Assembly: GCA_020650975.1 (NCBI GenBank)
Contig: JAIPMN010002113.1
Location: 719-21,727 of the forward strand
DNA: 21,009 nucleotides
DNA from: Apostichopus californicus
Taxonomy: Eukaryota; Echinodermata; Holothuroidea; Aspidochirotida; Stichopodidae
Direction of reading: 5' to 3'
Part shown: piece after piece, positions 1-9,410 of the stretch
Position numbering within the stretch: position 1 is the first letter of the stretch
Layout of the letters: each line of letters opens with the position of its first letter
Translations under genes and position numbers: made by a program
Notes under the pieces: generated by a model
The model's database searches: none
The model's input: only the letters and a program-made list of their open reading frames with translations
What the model was told of the DNA's origin: nothing

Positions 1-812
1 CAAATTTACCCCCCCCCCCCACTCCATGCAAACTGTCTATACTGGCTTATATCATCTGGTCATTACTGCTCAAATTGATTATAATTTACTCTGAAACAAT
101 TCCTATCACGAACTAATTTTGACGGTTGACAATCTTTACGATACTCTTCCATTCCATGGATGTATTCAAAATTCTGGAACGACGTACTTAGGTTAGAGTT
201 ACCAATTCATTTGATGAATGTTCTAATTGTGAAAAGGGTCTGGGCGATCGAAAGGCCGAAAAATCCTTACAGATCCAGTAATGACTCGCTCATTAATTTA
301 AAGCGAGTGTCATATTTCGATGAACTGAAATAGATCTTTCAGAGTATATTATTCCTCAAACTTCATATAAATAGCTGACTCGAGGCAAAACGTTGCTCAG
401 AGGGCTGATTAAGTCTTACGTACATCATCATACGATGGAAGTAATACCTAGATTACAAAAAAAAGAGGTAAATCATTAATTTTCTTCGGCAGCATTATTT
501 ATTTATGTGTACCCTGATAGCTGGTTTCCCTGATAGATTGCTTCTGGTGCTGGGACATGTACACTGTTCTTTATGGAATACAATCATTTACTGCTGTACT
601 ACTATCCTGTGGTGTAATGCATCAGACCATGAGTTTAACACTACAGTGTAATTACAGTCCAGTCATTGGGGCAATTAGTCATGTCTAGACTGACCCCATC
701 CTCCCCCCCCCCCCCTCTCCCTGTGTCATATATTACTGAACTCCCTGCTGAGACTAGACCACTCTTAAAAATACTAAATTGTAACCAGTAAGCAAAAAAC
801 CCTGGAGCATCT

Positions 813-834
813 CACTACTACTACTACTACTACT
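813..834. repeat. (CTA)n microsatellite
   Basis: About seven copies of the trinucleotide CTA/ACT in perfect register. A similar (GTA)n run, the reverse-complement motif, lies near 9621-9636. Confidence 0.9.
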
Positions 835-1292
835 GCGTAGTACTGACAATTCCATACTGTAGACTTTGCTTATCAGCTACGGCTTAAAACTTTTAAAAGA
901 TTTGTATCTACACAGACACTGGAAGACTCTACGTCTGGTATCCAGCTGAAATTCATGACAGTCGGTAAGTAGACTGCTCGACAGGACGCCACTCTTTCAT
1001 GCAAGACACGGACGATACTTGTTGCCGAAGGAACACAGAAACTGCTCCACGAAATGCTGGTTTGATCACCTTAGCACGAAAGGTAACAGTGGGATACTTT
1101 GCCAGCCTGGGTATTTAAAATCAGAACCACAACAGATATATATATATGCCAGTTATAAAATCCCTTTCAGAAGACTTGAAGCAAAATATATGCTCTACCA
1201 TTTCTCTGGGAGAGTCGAAAGCCAACTGTAAAATAAATTACGATGCAGATGACATAAAATCTTTCATCTTTTTTGTACTTGAATATTCTTCT

Positions 1293-1324
1293 TTTATTTA
1301 TTTATTTATTTTTATTTATTTATT
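1293..1324. repeat. (TTTA)n microsatellite within a splice-acceptor tract
   Basis: Imperfect run of TTTA/TTTATT units. It lies 20-50 bases upstream of the AG at 1342-1343, so if the exon at 1344 is real this run forms part of its polypyrimidine region. Confidence 0.85.
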
Positions 1325-1343
1325 AATTTTTTGCTCTTTTTAG

Positions 1344-1483
1344 GTCTCTCATTCCTTCCACCTTTTCTTTTTCCGGTGCGAACATTGCGAGACAAAATTA
1401 GGTCAGCTAGATTAGTGGACATTCGACCAGATCAGATGCTACTTGACAGGATAGCCCAGAGGGAAATTTATGTTTGGCTGATG
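1344..1483 (+). CDS. Candidate internal exon, plus strand, unknown protein
   Basis: The sequence is a 140-nt open stretch bordered by a T-rich tract ending in TTTTTAG on the left and ATG|GTAAGAG on the right, both good vertebrate/invertebrate-type splice sites. It enters with two bases of a split codon and ends in phase 0. The encoded segment begins hydrophobic (LSFLPPFLFPVR) and continues as a charged, helix-like stretch containing RSARLVDIRPDQMLLDRI and ending REIYVWLM. The reverse strand is closed by stops in the frames checked. I do not recognise the family. An alternative acceptor is the AG just after CATTGCG, which would remove the hydrophobic start. It points the opposite way to the exons at 3024-5681, so it belongs to a different gene. 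The partner exons are not visible in the window. It could also be a chance ORF, but splice borders plus non-repetitive protein sequence argue for an exon. Confidence 0.5.
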
Positions 1484-3023
1484 GTAAGAGTTCATATTCT
1501 CAGCATCCTAGTGAAGTTTCCGTTCAATTCCTATGTATCGCTTTTTTAAGAGATAACAACATTTGAAATTGAAATGTTTTGTACCATACATACCATACTA
1601 TACCGTAGATGGACAGTGACAAATTTTTGTTTCTTCTTTAAAATATGTATTCAATTTTCTTCTTCAAAATTGTGATGTATTCACCTAAATCCTTTGAGGT
1701 TTTAATAACTTCACATCCCCTAAAGCAAAGTTGGAACCATGTTCCAATCCAAAGTCAAAACGATACAGTAAAAAATAAAAAAAAAAAAGGAAAATCAAAA
1801 CATTTTGCTGTCAAGGCACAACTATAACATCACACCTGTTTGCTTCAAGTTCACTTTATCGAACAAACCATCAATATCCCCAAAATACGTTGTAGGATTT
1901 GAATATGCAAATTTCAACAGGATGTTAGGTATATCTATATGTTCTTCTTCCATGAGTAACATACAAATTCTCCTTAGGACTATCCCTTTTAAGTCGCAAT
2001 GCAGTAGGAGATTTTTAATCAAAAGTTTCATGATACAAGTGAAGTGTATCGTTCTACGTATTCTATCGACGTAGCACTTTATGTCATCCTCTCGTCTCTC
2101 CTACACTCGGTCATCGCCGACGACGAGATGTGCTATATTTCATCTTTCATCAGCAAGACTGTATCATCCTATTATGTAGTCATATTATATTATATACCAC
2201 CAAATCTGTAATCTATAGCTCCATCACTGATCCGGGACAGACAATAAAATGGGGGGGGGGGGGGAGTGGAAATATTTAAAAGTTAAATTTTTTCTTGCTG
2301 CTGAAGTTGGAGAAGTGGTCCTGATGTAACCATCACCGTTTCCCTGACATGAGATATGTACTAAAGGATGAAACTTATATCCCCACAAGCAGCACTTTTG
2401 AAGGAGCAAAAACTCCTTAGTTTGGGCACATGACCAATCTAAAGTAATGCACCCCTTTGGTGTACTGTGGCATGCTTAAACATCAATGGATTTTCAACTC
2501 CGTTTAAATTTCTCGTGACTTACTGAGAAGTCTGGGTGTTTCTTCGGGCTACAATGAGATTCACAGAAGTAAAAGATCAGAAGGGCACTCACTCCTCAGA
2601 TGTGTGATATTCAGGGAAAAGAACTTTACAACAGGAACAATAAAGTTTCTTTTCTGCTTAAGGAACTTTTTCATTTCTGGTCACCTCTGAAGAAGATCCC
2701 TCGCTTGGATCAAAACTTCAGGCCCGCTATCTTTATATATTCACCAACACAGTGTTTTTCTGAACTAGATTAGTAGTTTATTAACAGTTTATTCTCTCTC
2801 CGATGAACTTTTCTGTAAACAGCATTTCAGAATCGATAGGGTGAGATGGTTTTGAGGAAACAGCTTGGTCAAGAGCTGTGTAAAATTATTTAAGATGGTT
2901 TGTCTTTCATCAGACTACTGTACCAAATTGATGTAAATTATTTTGTATTTTGAATTATTTTTTGTATCGATTAAAACGAGCTTTTTACCAAACATGACGT
3001 AGATTTAGTTACTCCAGACTTAC
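1484..3023. other. Non-coding stretch between opposite-strand exons
   Basis: No gene is supported. Open stretches on both strands around 1645-2074 and 2224-2409 are AT-rich and lack splice borders or recognisable protein sequence. A 14-base poly(G) tract lies at 2251-2264. A short repeat-like segment at about 2681-2760 contains CTGAAGA, a GATCC/GGATC hairpin and AAAAC (see findings). The continuation of the minus-strand gene beyond 3024 should lie here or further left, but I could not identify its next exon. Confidence 0.6.
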
Positions 3024-3162
3024 TTTTTGTTCTTAAGCTCCTCATCGTCAAACGATGCCAGCTTCAGAGACGGTGTCCTCTTCTCTCGCTCTTTCTTGTG
3101 CTTGTGCTTCTTCTTCCTTCTCCCCTTCAGTCTCTTCATCTCTTGTCTCAGTGTCCGTGGGA
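3024..3162 (-). CDS. Exon of a minus-strand nuclear-protein gene, basic Lys/Arg-rich segment
   Basis: On the minus strand this 139-nt exon is preceded by TTTACTGATTTCTTTAG and followed by GTAAGTC, both strong splice signals. It begins with two bases completing a split codon (phase 1), has 45 full codons and ends with two bases of the next codon (phase 2). The product starts PRTLRQEMKRLKGRRKKK and runs through HKHKKEREKRTP into an acidic end, LASFDDEELKN. The long Arg/Lys cluster looks like a bipartite nuclear localisation or nucleic-acid-binding segment. Its incoming phase matches the outgoing phase of the exon at 5405-5681, so the two are probably spliced together across a 2.24-kb intron. 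If so, the junction codon is GTC (Val). I do not recognise the family from this segment, and low-complexity basic sequence is weak evidence of identity. Codon use and GC content are clearly higher than in the flanking intron. Confidence 0.7.
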
Positions 3163-3201
3163 CTAAAGAAATCAGTAAAATATGAGGACAAATAAACAAA
3201 C

Positions 3202-3357
3202 ACATCCACAAATACACAACTATTTCAAATTTGTACATGGTAAATCCTATTGGACTTAAATCCAGATACTACCAGATTCACACATCATATCACACATCCA
3301 CAAATATTCCAACATATGGTAACTCCTATTGGACTTAAATCCAGATACTATTCACAC
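3202..3357. repeat. 79-bp two-copy direct repeat
   Basis: Two diverged copies share CACATCCACAAATA, CATGGTAA/ATGGTAAC and the 20-base core CCTATTGGACTTAAATCCAG, found at 3246 and 3325, then a CACACAT end. The 79-bp spacing and near-identical core show a local tandem duplication next to the 3' end of the inferred intron. Confidence 0.85.
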
Positions 3358-3820
3358 ATGAATCATGAACAAACCAAGATTGCACAAACATTAATTACAA
3401 TACTCCTGACACCATCACACAACATTGGCACAGGCACGGACTTCCATCCTATGCTTTATTCAATGAGGTGACGTTACAAGTACCGTACTGTACACTATCA
3501 TTATAAATATTATTTAACCAAATTGGAATGTTGTAGAGCTGTCACTGCCTCTGAGACTATGTGAAACATTTGCCAGGTCTAAGGCAGTCCTCCTTAATAG
3601 TGATTCATTAAAAGTAACACTATCTTCTAATGATATATGAAGGCCGCTTACAGCTCTATCTACTGTATCTATAATGTCCAAATCTATCTCGACGTTAGCG
3701 TCCTCGCTGATCGTTTATTCCACAGTATTAAATCGGACATCCTGTGTCACGTCCACAATATACAACAATTAATGCACGATATTCCTTCCTCTTTGTTGTG
3801 TTCTCATGTTCATATGCTTA

Positions 3821-3845
3821 CACACACACACACACGCACACACAT
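3821..3845. repeat. (CA)n microsatellite
   Basis: Run of CA dinucleotides with one CG interruption. It abuts the left end of the inverted-repeat element at 3847. A second CA-rich stretch lies just beyond that element's right end (about 4028-4052). Confidence 0.9.
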
Positions 3846-3846
3846 G

Positions 3847-4022
3847 TTTGTATTACATTCCAACCGAGGACCCCATTGTATTTTCCATTGTTCAAATCCA
3901 CGTACCCTAACCTTAACAATACCCCATACAATAAAATTCTTCCGAGGACGTAGTGATTCTTTAGAAATCACAAACGAGGACCTGGAATTCTTTTGTTCAA
4001 GTCCTCGGTCAGAATACAAAAC
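3847..4022. mobile_element. Possible small inverted-repeat element (GAGGAC family)
   Basis: The left end reads TTTGTATT...CCGAGGACC. The right end, reverse-complemented, reads TTTTGTATTC..GACCGAGGAC. Together they make imperfect terminal inverted repeats around a 176-bp segment. The hexamer GAGGAC occurs three times forward (near 3866, 3943 and 3975) and once inverted (GTCCTC near 4001). An inner palindromic arm, GTGATT/AATCAC, surrounds the centre. No clear target-site duplication can be seen because both flanks are CA-rich. It may be a MITE or just a locally expanded palindrome. A long open frame crossing it on the plus strand is explained by the lack of stops in CA-rich DNA. Confidence 0.4.
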
Positions 4023-4211
4023 AAACACAGGTACACACGCACACAAACACACTCTGGTCTGTGCATTCACAAGCCGTGAAGTGCCGAGGTGCCCCCGCCC
4101 AATTTATTTTCACAGCAATGATTGTCACACAGGCATAATACCACACCCACAGGAAGTAATTTCAACATCAGTGAACAATGGTCTGACTCCTAAACCCTCC
4201 TAAGCTCAAAC

Positions 4212-4240
4212 CTTCATTCATTCGTTCGTTCGTTCGTTCA
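4212..4240. repeat. (TTCA/TTCG)n microsatellite
   Basis: Tetranucleotide run with TTCA units at the ends and TTCG units in the middle. Confidence 0.9.
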
Positions 4241-4879
4241 TTTATATGATTTATCCCTTTGTAGCGTACAAAGAGTTTCCTATGAGAAGTACAAATTATA
4301 TAAGATGTGAAAGGTAGTAACAGAAAAGCCTCGACGGCTTAACAAGTAGAATACTCGCTGAATGAAAAACAACAAAAGAAAAAAGAAGTGAAGAAACTAT
4401 ACAGAAATAATAAACACATTTAAGCAACTTCTCACCGTGACCCTCCACTCCCCCCCCCCCAATCTCCCCTCTCACACACTTACACATACTGAGTCTGGTA
4501 CCCTGATATTTATTATTACACACAATAACGACAATTTCCCCCACGAAATGTACTAAAATCCTTCTAACCTACTGTATACACTGGGAATGTGTGGGGGAAA
4601 ATAGAGACTGTCGCGCCCCACTCGACTGCTGATAGAACCACTTCCAGGTTACTGGTACACTTTCTCCTCTTTTCAAATCTACCGTTGCTGAAGACATCCG
4701 AACCATTCACACTGCACACCGTTGACGGGTAACCAGACGAGAGAAGTCATGTAATGTCATGGCTGCAATGTTGTCTTCAAGGAGTCTCTGTCCCAACATG
4801 ATTTCCCCCTCCCCCACCGCCTCCCCCCAGGACACCTGACTAATATCTCACTCTTGACACAAGGAGCAAGTGCGTTACA

Positions 4880-5425
4880 GTTCTGAGGAGACAGGTATTT
4901 AGGGATGGACAGTGTAAATATGTTTACGTGGTTGAATGATACTTTTGTACCGAGGAGACAGGTATTGAGTGATGGACAGTGTAAATATGTTTTCCATGGT
5001 TGAATGATACTAAAGTTCCAAGGAGACAGGTATTGAGTGATGGACAGTGTAAATATGTTTACCATGGTTGAACAATACTTCAGTTGTGAGGAGACAGGTA
5101 TTTAGTGATGGACAGTGTAAATATGTTTACCATGGTTGAACAATACTTCAGTTGTGAGGAGACAGGTATTTAGTGATGGACAGTGTATATATGTTTACCG
5201 TGGTTGAACAATACTTCAGTTGTGAGGAGATGGGTATTGAGTGACGGACAGTGTAAACATGTTTACCGTGGTTGAACGGTACTTCAGTTGTGAGGAGACG
5301 GGTATTGAGTGACGGACAGTGTAAATATGTTTACCATGGTTGAACGATACTTCAGTTGTGAGGAGACGGGGTATTGAGTGACAGACAGTGTATAATATGT
5401 TTACCGTGGTTGAACGGTACTTCAG
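4880..5425. repeat. 68-bp minisatellite overlapping an exon end
   Basis: About eight tandem units with the word ACAGGTATT or its variants starting at 4891, 4958, 5026, 5094, 5162, 5230, 5298 and 5366. The period is therefore 67 then 68 bases throughout. Each unit reads roughly GAGGAGACAGGTATT-GAGTGATGGACAGTGTAAATATGTTTACCATGGTTGAACAATACTTCAG-TTGT in consecutive parts. The last unit runs into the coding exon that ends at 5405, so its final 21 bases are inferred coding sequence and its GTTTAC is the splice donor on the minus strand. The left units are the most diverged and the right units are closest to the exon. Read on the minus strand the exon-proximal open frame stops within the first intronic unit, so these copies are not coding. 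Confidence 0.95.
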
Positions 5426-5681
5426 CTCTGTATCTCTTCTCCTGATCGGTACTCTCCGATTCCATCCCGATGAAGTCGCTCACTGATGTCTGCTGGAACC
5501 TGGAAGACTCCATGGAATCTTCCTCCAGACAGGAATTCATGTCGCCCGAGTCGGTCACCTCCGAGTCGCCATTTTCCGACAGGTCAAACAGACCACATCG
5601 GTCTCTGCTCGGCTGCAGCGACGCATAAAGTGCTCTGCAAAGATCCCGCTCCTCCTGCCAATGAAGGCCCTCGTTAAACTC
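5405..5681 (-). CDS. Exon of a minus-strand nuclear-protein gene with a W-x-E-E-R motif
   Basis: This 277-nt exon is preceded on the minus strand by a (TC)n-rich tract ending TTTCCAAAG, and is followed by GTAAAC at 5404. It starts in phase 0 and ends in phase 1. The first residues are EFNEGLHWQEERDLCRALYA followed by SLQPSRDRCG. The remainder is acidic and Ser-rich (LSENGDSEVTDSGDM, CLEEDSMESSRFQQ, GMESESTDQEKRYR), typical of disordered chromatin-protein regions. The motif W-x-E-E-R-x(5)-L-Y-x-S-L resembles, from memory, the N-terminal motif of JARID2/Jumonji proteins, where it also lies near the start of the protein. The following basic exon at 3024-3162 has no counterpart I recall, so I give no symbol. 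A weaker alternative donor, GAA|GTACCG at 5420, would shorten the exon by 16 bases but would break phase agreement with the next exon. GC content is well above the surroundings, as expected for coding DNA. Confidence 0.72.
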
Positions 5682-7721
5682 CTTTGGAAATCAAAAGAGA
5701 GAGAGAGACTTTGAACAGCAAAATGAGAATGGAGAAAGACAAGTTTTCCAGAGTTGGTATTCTTACATACTACAGTAACTCAGAAGGTGGAAAGGGAAAA
5801 GCCCGACTTGAGAGAATCATGTGACACATATACCAGATGAACAACGCAATGAATGTACTACTCTTCATATTAGATGGAATGCTCACAATCAAAACAATGA
5901 CAGGGTACACTTACAGTAGTATGAAAAGTGTTTAAACTATTCAAAGGCTAGACTGGGAAAGTGAAAGATTACATACCATTTTGACATTGTCCTAGCAATT
6001 GAAAACAACATGAAACATTCATGGGGTATTGCACTTTAATGCAATTAACTGGCAGAGATGCACAGTACTTTACTCACATGATTTAATTCGAAACGATTTA
6101 GAAAATCCCACTTTCTACAGTCCTAAAGCTTTAACTCCTTGACTTGGGTACAGTGTTCACCAGCCACGATGCTAACCTGTTTAAACCCTACTAGTGCAAC
6201 TAGAGTTGCAAGTAAAATAAATGCACACTTTGAAATTTATCCCTCCCTCCCTCTCTTCCACAGGATCTCCTTCATCTTATGCAATCTTAGATATGCTAAA
6301 TATTTGACAATTTTGCAATTTCTGCCACTCCGGGTTTATTTTGTTTTTTCCCTGCTATATGGAATATACAGACCACAATGTTCCTTGGCCCAAAAAAAAA
6401 CAAAAAAAAAAAACCAAAAAAAAATTTGTTGTGCTTACTGTACATCCAACAGAATTGATTTTAATACCAAGTATTTTAATTCTTCTCTCTTGCGAGATCT
6501 ACGTTTGTATCATTTATGTTTTTTTGGGCTGTGTAACTGAAAAATATGGCTAAATGATCACGACTTGTGGTCAAAGTACTCAATAGAGGGTATTTTTCCC
6601 CCAAGGTGATCCTGGTCTCTCCACACTACTATAGCTGGCTAAGCCCTCAATTTGGTAGAGCGTAGCGCCTGGGGGGGGGGGGGGGAGGTTGAATGGGTTG
6701 TAAAGACTTTGTACACGACATGAACCATGCACACAAATGAGATTAGAATTCTATTGCTCCCTGGTGTTACCCTCTGTGGAGCCTGTCACAAGTGATTTTC
6801 AATCCTACCTTGGCAGTCCTTATGGCAGCCATGGTTAGGCTCATGATCAGTTTGTCATACGTACAAGGACAATTCACTTGCCAATTGATGCTATTTGACA
6901 AGTTTATCTGTAAAAAGCTTGTGACATGGCTTTTGATTTACAGTGTATTATTATACCTAAAGCTATAACTGCTGATATGTGAATTACACCTGACAAAACA
7001 AATTAATGGCAACACTGACTCATAGCTTTTACAATAGATGAAAGGTCATCAGGATAACATCCCCTGTATGCTAGAATTTAATCAGATAATGGCTGACCAT
7101 GCTCAAATCTCAACAAACATATTAATGCCACTCTAAACGTTCCACTCTGCCCCTTATTCCAAAAATTTCTTTCTGACTTAAAATACCTTTTTTCAGTTTC
7201 TTTATATTTTCCAAATTATGGAAATAAATTGTGATGTGTATTATCCACTATATAGCAGTTGGTTGAGTTAATTTTACTAGTACAACTCTGGTTCATTAAA
7301 TCCAGATTGTCTGTCCAAAATGCATTGGTGTACATGTTCCCCCCCCCCCCCACCCACCCCTAATAATCAGCTCAACCCTGCGTATTGTCCTAATTTAATA
7401 GCCAAACTAAAGAAAAATCTTTATCATAACTTGGTTCCAGGAGAGTCAGCTTCAACAATCCCAGGGCCACACCTCATCCTTTTTAAAATCTTGGAATAAT
7501 TTTTTAATTGCTGGGTCTCATCTATTCTAATTTTCACACAAATTGACAACATAATCTACTCAGCAGACACTGAAAATACAGTACTGAAAAAGTAAGTAAT
7601 CAATCAATGGTGATTTATGAGAACTATCACAAATTATTCAACAGGTAAATTTTTTTGCAAACAGCTTAAAGGTCAGTCATGAGCTCTTTTTATCATAGCA
7701 TAAAAGTATAAAAGTATCAAA

Positions 7722-7795
7722 GTAATAATAAAAATAATAATAATTTATTTTTATATAGAAGAATGATCTCAAAGCACTTCACAAAATCGCATAAA
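7722..7795. repeat. Interspersed-repeat fragment (ATAATAATTTAT...CTCAAAGCACTTCAC type)
   Basis: An A/T trinucleotide run (AATAATAATAATTTATTTTTATATAG in two pieces) followed by ATCTCAAAGCACTTCAC. I recall this order, with consensus TATAGCGC...CTCAAAGCGCTTTAC, as a very common interspersed repeat in animal genomes. The CpG positions appear decayed here. The right boundary is unclear. The segment TTCCATAAGAAAGGTTACCAGGAACC at 8110-8135 may be a further part of the same repeat. Recognition is from memory only. Confidence 0.4.
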
Positions 7796-7905
7796 ATATT
7801 ACAACTTAAAATTATTACAGCTTAAAAAAATTAAAATATTGCATCCTAAAAATTACAGAAATATATCCTAACAATAATTATGAAAGCAATAAAATTCAGA
7901 TATAA

Positions 7906-7975
7906 GAATGAATGGATGAATGGATGGATGAATGGATGAATGAATGAATGAATGAATGAATGAATGAATGAATGA
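7906..7975. repeat. (GAAT)n microsatellite with GGAT variants
   Basis: About 17 tetranucleotide units, GAAT with interspersed GGAT in the left third and pure GAAT on the right. The pure half indicates recent expansion. Confidence 0.95.
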
Positions 7976-8593
7976 CTCAATGAAAGAAAGCTGCTGACAT
8001 CTGTTGCAACCACAGCATGAAGTGCTAATTATCCCTGTCGAAGATTAATTAACCAGCACTGAACAAGAAGAAACAAGGAATTTATCCACATATTAATATT
8101 TTGGAAATAAATTCCATAAGAAAGGTTACCAGGAACCAAGATTACAACACAGAAAAACGACCAGGGACACTAAGTCCTATAAACGTAGCATCAGCTGTTT
8201 TCAAAACCCAGACATTTTCTAATAACACCATAAAATAAATGATTTTGAATTATACTTACACTATTATTCCTACGAAATATTCTGAACACAATCATATTTT
8301 GTAGAATGCAAATATTGCTATAATGCAATAGACAGAGTCTGCCAGTTAAAGGCATTAAAGCACTGGGTTGTATTACATCTAACTACGTGAAACTTGGTAA
8401 GCTTTTCTTTACAATTAAAGCTATCGGAAGGAAAAAAATTGAAGACAATGCGTCCCATTTTACGCAGTAAACTGTGCAACTTCCAGGAAGTTATAAACCT
8501 TGAGACATGGCATGATGTACTCGGTTCATAAATTTGACATTTGTCCGTCCTTTAGTAAGGTTAACATACTTCCATCCCGTCTGTCTTGCGGTT

Positions 8594-8601
8594 GGTACAG
8601 C
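8594..8601. repeat. Left target-site duplication of the hAT-type MITE
   Basis: GGTACAGC directly precedes the terminal CAGTGG of the element and matches GGTACAGT on the right side at 7 of 8 positions. Confidence 0.8.
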
Positions 8602-8988
8602 CAGTGGCGGAGCTAGGGGTATTGGTCAGGGGGGGGGCAGAATGGTCTGTAGGGGCGCTTTCGACACTATCTAAGCGGAGCGCCACCACAGGTTGGCGAG
8701 GAGCGTACAGATATTTTTTGAGTAAAGATACTCCCTAGATCGCCGGAAATGACCCTATCAGGGCCTTGCTAATTTGCAGATAAACGAAGTATAAATAGGT
8801 GTCATCGCCATTTGTGACAACTCGGAAGTTTATATGTCAATAGGTAGATGAGAGCGCAATAAAAAAGTCAATAATCGCGAATGAGTAAAAAGTGGTAAAA
8901 AGCTGAAAAGGGCGCCAGCAGTCCATTTGAGTCCGTCACAGGGGGCACCCGCCCCCCCCCCCCTGACTGTATGGACGCTCCGCCACTG
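8602..8988. mobile_element. Non-autonomous hAT-type MITE, 387 bp
   Basis: The element starts CAGTGGCGGAGC and ends GCTCCGCCACTG, a perfect 12-bp terminal inverted repeat. Subterminal sequence is also related, with TCAGGGGGGGGG on the left and its complement CCCCCCCCCCTGA on the right. The flanks are an 8-bp duplication with one mismatch. An 8-bp target duplication and CAGNGG ends are the classic hAT signature. There is no transposase frame, so movement would need an enzyme supplied in trans. The interior (8650-8930) has no stretch I recognise. The CAGTGGCGGAGC ends are, from memory, shared by hAT-derived MITEs in many animals. Confidence 0.88.
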
Positions 8989-8996
8989 GGTACAGT
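8989..8996. repeat. Right target-site duplication of the hAT-type MITE
   Basis: GGTACAGT directly follows the terminal CCACTG. It differs from the left copy only at the last base, implying a fairly recent insertion. Confidence 0.8.
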
Positions 8997-9410
8997 GTAC
9001 GTGCTAAGGAGCTGTTAGTACCTATATATAACTGACTTTGCTGACTCCACCAAAAGCAATGAGTGCTTGCTCATATGAAAGGCAAGTCATTTGTCAAGTC
9101 ACCTGATCTGTATGTGTAATAATATTAATAAAATATCAGAAATTACACACATGTACAGACATGCACACACACCCACACACAAACAGACCTATATACTAAT
9201 TGATGCAAATGTAACAGTAATTTGGCCTCTGATAGGATTTAAGGTCTGATTATGTAAATGTATCAGAACAACTTTTTATTTTAACTTTTCAACTGATTTT
9301 GTGTCCTTTTAGGGAAAGCTGCGCTATCTTAAGGGGAGCTATGGTATACAAATGCCTTAGTTAAATATACACATCAATTCCAGCAATTACCTATGGCAAA
9401 CCAACATATG

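Larger units (their letters stand above)
1..1343. other. Non-coding, AT-rich flank
   Basis: I see no supportable gene here. It holds two poly(C) tracts (9-20 and 703-715), a short (CTA)n run, a (TTTA)n run and AT-rich unique sequence. One 50-nt stretch after ...CTACACAG (about 919-968) is followed by GTAAGTAG and so has splice-like borders. It is too short and too degenerate to call an exon. The end of the stretch serves as the polypyrimidine tract and acceptor of the plus-strand exon candidate that begins at 1344. Confidence 0.6.
3163..5404 (-). other. Inferred intron between the two minus-strand exons
   Basis: Read on the minus strand the intron would begin GTAAAC at 5404 and end TTCTTTAG at 3163. 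It contains the 68-bp minisatellite right at its 5' end, the GAGGAC inverted-repeat element with flanking CA-rich DNA, a (TTCG)n run, a poly(C) tract at 4450-4460 and a 79-bp direct duplication near its 3' end. I see no additional exon. The 4560-4800 part is unique sequence without a recognisable feature. Confidence 0.6.
5682..8593. other. AT-rich non-coding stretch, probably intron of the minus-strand gene
   Basis: Upstream of the exon on the minus strand, 5682-5712 is the (TC)n acceptor tract. Beyond it I find no exon with acceptable splice borders. Open frames at 6139-6553 on the plus strand are driven by A-rich runs (6391-6424). A 15-base poly(G) tract sits at 6671-6685 and a 13-base poly(C) tract at 7339-7351. 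Repeat-derived sequence near 7.7-8.0 kb is listed separately. Because the exon at 5681 begins in phase 0 without an ATG, at least one upstream exon must exist at higher coordinates or outside the window. Confidence 0.55.

Noticed and set aside
3637..4203. Longest open frame in the window (188 codons, plus strand)
   Set aside because: It runs across (CA)n DNA and the GAGGAC inverted-repeat segment. The product is His/Thr-rich low complexity, there is no splice context and it lies inside the inferred minus-strand intron.
4757..5065. Minus-strand open frame with repeated peptide units
   Set aside because: It is the diverged end of the 68-bp minisatellite. The period of 68 shifts frame between units and there is no independent gene evidence.
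6139..6553. Two overlapping plus-strand open frames
   Set aside because: They are opened by A-rich runs encoding Lys/Gln/Asn strings. No splice borders or recognisable protein.
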